64,000 nt of DNA from Didymodactylos carnosus (taxonomy: Eukaryota; Rotifera; Eurotatoria; Philodinida; Philodinidae). The stretch is from positions 1 through 64,000 of the forward strand of contig CAJNOQ010000119.1 of NCBI GenBank assembly GCA_905250885.1, in the 5' to 3' direction. The notes under the pieces are model-generated. The model was given only the letters and a program-made list of their open reading frames with translations, was not told the DNA's origin and ran no database searches. The position numbers and the translations under genes were made by a program. Below are positions 61,783-64,000 of the stretch, piece after piece (positions within the stretch are counted from its first letter, which is position 1; every line of letters starts with the position of its first letter).

Positions 61783-62139
61783 CATTATATTTCGTAATTA
61801 GTAACATCAGCTAACTGAAACAGGTAAGTAGCGGTACGCACCAGTAACAGTGACATTAACACAGTGATTAATTTTAGTATCTTTTTAGTTTCGTGCACGT
61901 ATGACAGTGACCGTTTTGCATGCTGTGATTATTTTAGTCTCTTTTAGTTTTTTAACAACAGATGGATTGTGTGTGCATCTGTTGATTTTAGTAATTTAAG
62001 TTCTTTTGGTTTGCACAGTTTTCTATCTATAGCATCCATCAAATAAGTTTCTGGGTGGAGATCGCGTGAAAAGCCTATTTAGGTGTATGCCGTGGAAACT
62101 GTCCATCTTACCATCAGGGTTCGCACTTCTCGCATAGGC
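61783..62139. other. Intergenic, nothing recognised
   Basis: Words such as AACAGTGACATTAACA and GTGATTATTTTAGTCTC recur with variation (about 61850-61960), a weak local repeat. No gene seen. Confidence 0.35.
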
Positions 62140-62660
62140 CTATATAGGGTTTTCCATGAACTTGAAAGACGGTTATTTGAAGGGTGCAAAAGTATCCGGA
62201 CAAATCTCTTTAATCACTAAATCACTTCTTGAGTTTCATTCATCAAAAAGGGTTTTCTAGAGATGTGTTTTTCGAGAAACCCTCTTTAATAAATTTCTGA
62301 GCATTTGTTAATAGTCAAATTAGAATGGGCACAGTCGAAACCTATAAAGTTGAACAATTGTGTAAGTTTTAGGGCTTTGTAGTCCCCAAAAATCCCAACG
62401 GTTTTCTAGAAAACCCTTTTCGAAAAATTCTTGATGATCCGGAAAGTCGTCTATTGGAAAGAGCATACTCGAAAATCTATAAAACTGATCAATTCTGCCA
62501 TTTTCAGCGATTTTTAGGATCCAAAACAGGAAATGTTTTCTAGAAAACCCGATTCAGAAACTTCTATAGTTCCGAAAAGGTTTTCATTGGAAAGAGCATA
62601 CTTGAAATCCTATAAACCCTTTGATTTGAGACGATTAAGTGCATTTTTCACTAAATTTCC
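62140..62660. repeat. Diverged ~110-150 base tandem repeats with GGTTTTCTAGAAAACC core
   Basis: The palindrome GGTTTTCTAGAAAACC, or a variant, occurs near 62143, 62245, 62397 and 62526. Each is followed by a similar block containing TTGGAAAGAGCATACT and a CTATAAA word. Spacing varies from about 100 to 150 bases. No coding role seen. Confidence 0.6.
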
Positions 62661-62689
62661 ATGTGCCTATTTAAAATTCCCCACTGTAT

Positions 62690-62812
62690 ACAGGGAATCC
62701 AATTAAGTGAATTTGAATTTCAGTTGATTGAAGGTGAAGAAAGAAACAGACATATCACACCCACAACTTTAGAAGAAAAATGTAATTAATAACGAGTTCT
62801 TGTACGAGTAGC
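62690..62812 (+). repeat. Direct repeat, copy 1
   Basis: TATACAGGGAATCCAATTAA through GAGTTCTTGTACGAGTAGCA; a nearly identical copy occurs at about 63182-63310. Confidence 0.85.
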
Positions 62813-63181
62813 ACGAACAAGAAATATAAATCTATCCTTTGTCGTTCTCACATACGGTGACAGTAGGATAGTGAGATATAGTGTATCGAATGTAAAAGAA
62901 GCACCAAGTCCTAAAATCCGAAAATAGCCACACTAAAAAAGAGGAATATTATCTTAATGATGGAAATGCCATTGTGTCCGTAAGATTCCTTTTCTTCTCC
63001 AGACTGGATAGAGTACACATTCATATTGATATCTGCAGTAAAAATATGCATCAAGAGAAAATATTATACGATATTTCTGCGCCGATATGATTCAGATAGA
63101 ACGAGAAGAGCGTGAGAAATGCATAAATAGATATGCCTAGTTCTACTACCGTTTAGTGGATATTTTTTTTAGAAGCAAGAA

Positions 63182-63310
63182 TATACAGGGAATCCAATAA
63201 AGTGATGTGAATTTCGGTTGATTGAAGGTGAAGAAAGAAACAGACATATCACACCCACAACTTTAGAAGAAAAATGTAATTAATCACGAGTTCTTGTACG
63301 AGTAGCACGA
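63182..63310 (+). repeat. Direct repeat, copy 2
   Basis: Same orientation as copy 1, about 490 bases downstream, with a few differences near the start. The 370 bases between them show no gene. The TACAGGGAATCC start resembles a Tc1/mariner-type end, but no inverted partner is seen. Confidence 0.85.
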
Positions 63311-63654
63311 TGATATCTCGCTAATTGAGGTTAACGGCTTTTATTGCACCGCTTTGAATAAAGAACCTCATCTGTCACCCTCACGCGTAGTTGTTATCAG
63401 TTTTACATGCTATGGTATGCTTACTGATAAGAACGGAATAAGTGTGTAGCAGTTGTTGTCGGTTTAAAACACTGTGATACACATTTATATTTGCGGTATA
63501 AAATTCGATAGATATTATTCGAACAGCCCCAGAAAAGAGGTTCGAATAAAACTGCTGTATTTCCATGATATGTGTAAATTCGATTTATATTATGAATGCA
63601 CTCTCAGAAACTTTTTATCCTTTCGAAAACAAGTATTAAAATAATATCTATATT

Positions 63655-63840
63655 ATCGGCATTTATCATTTATTATAAAAGTAAAAAATGAATACTTTAC
63701 TGTAAGTTTATACAAAGTATTTATATATATATTTTTTCTCCATTCATCGTTTAGGATAAATGAACACTTTACTGTAAAGTTATACAAAATATTTATATAT
63801 GTTTTTCCTTTTCTTATTTATTGTAAAAGTGAGATATGAC
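63655..63840. repeat. ~85-base tandem repeat
   Basis: AATGAATACTTTACTGTAAG and TATACAAAGTATTTATATAT blocks recur once with variation (AATGAACACTTTACTGTAAA, TATACAAAATATTTATATAT). Confidence 0.7.
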
Positions 63841-63844
63841 TATT

Positions 63845-64000
63845 TTCAGGCTGAGGGCAGAAATACTAACACACCCAAGGCGCACAGAGGGCGCATCGCT
63901 GAGTGAGGGCGAAAATAGTAACAAACGGGATAGGCGGTCAAAGGGAGTATCTCTGAGTGAGGGTGAGGATGAAAGTACTAACAAACGGGATAGCCGGTCA
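63845..64000. repeat. ~50-base minisatellite running off the right edge
   Basis: Units carry CTGAGTGAGGGCGAAAATAG or variants, followed by TAACAAACGGGATAGGCGGT. They start near 63850, 63899 and 63953. The array is GC-richer than its surroundings and continues past the window. Confidence 0.8.

Noticed and set aside
62690-63310. LTR retroelement bounded by the 125-base direct repeats
   Set aside because: The interior of ~370 bases has no retroelement coding sequence, primer-binding site or clear TG...CA ends.

Overview
This is an AT-rich metazoan window with many short introns (about 50-60 bases, clean GT-AG ends), deeply split host genes and many small, mostly broken mobile elements. The protein families (NALCN leak channel, axonemal dynein heavy chain, ANKUB1-like protein, chitin-deacetylase-like protein), the short introns, Penelope-like retroelement pieces and nearby inverted duplications fit a rotifer, most likely a bdelloid. 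That placement is an inference; no species marker is visible.

Layout. 1-4,100 holds decayed repeats, a Penelope-like reverse transcriptase fragment and a small TIR element. 4,118-5,593 (+) is a four-exon chitin-deacetylase-like gene that has lost the catalytic residues of its family. It lies between two inverted copies of a ~320-base repeat, one of which carries a tRNA-derived SINE. 5,600-12,000 is low-complexity intergenic DNA. 12,028-23,852 (+) is a four-domain NALCN sodium leak channel gene with an EKEE selectivity filter, mobile elements in three introns, and a decayed second copy of the domain II pore exon. 25,994-51,320 (-) is an axonemal dynein heavy chain of the DNAH9/11/17 (outer-arm beta) type, convergent with NALCN. 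It has dozens of exons, including a 15-base microexon inside the AAA1 Walker A loop, and its larger introns hold several non-autonomous element families. 53,222-54,689 (+) is an ANKUB1-like gene. From 55,000 to the right edge the window is a patchwork: LINE fragments, truncated GTPase and kinase genes, an inverted second copy of the dynein 5' end with its head-to-head neighbour, a TIR element that has picked up pieces of two window loci, and minisatellites.

The host genes form no operon or shared pathway. NALCN sets resting excitability, the dynein drives cilia, and the deacetylase-like protein is probably a membrane-anchored surface protein. The most interesting structures are (i) the 1.1 kb TIR element at 60,396-61,479 with two captured segments, (ii) the NALCN double pore exon with one decayed copy, (iii) the dynein Walker A microexon, (iv) the reciprocal truncation of the dynein/unknown-gene promoter region in two inverted copies, and (v) the SINE insertion with its empty site preserved in a paralogous repeat arm.
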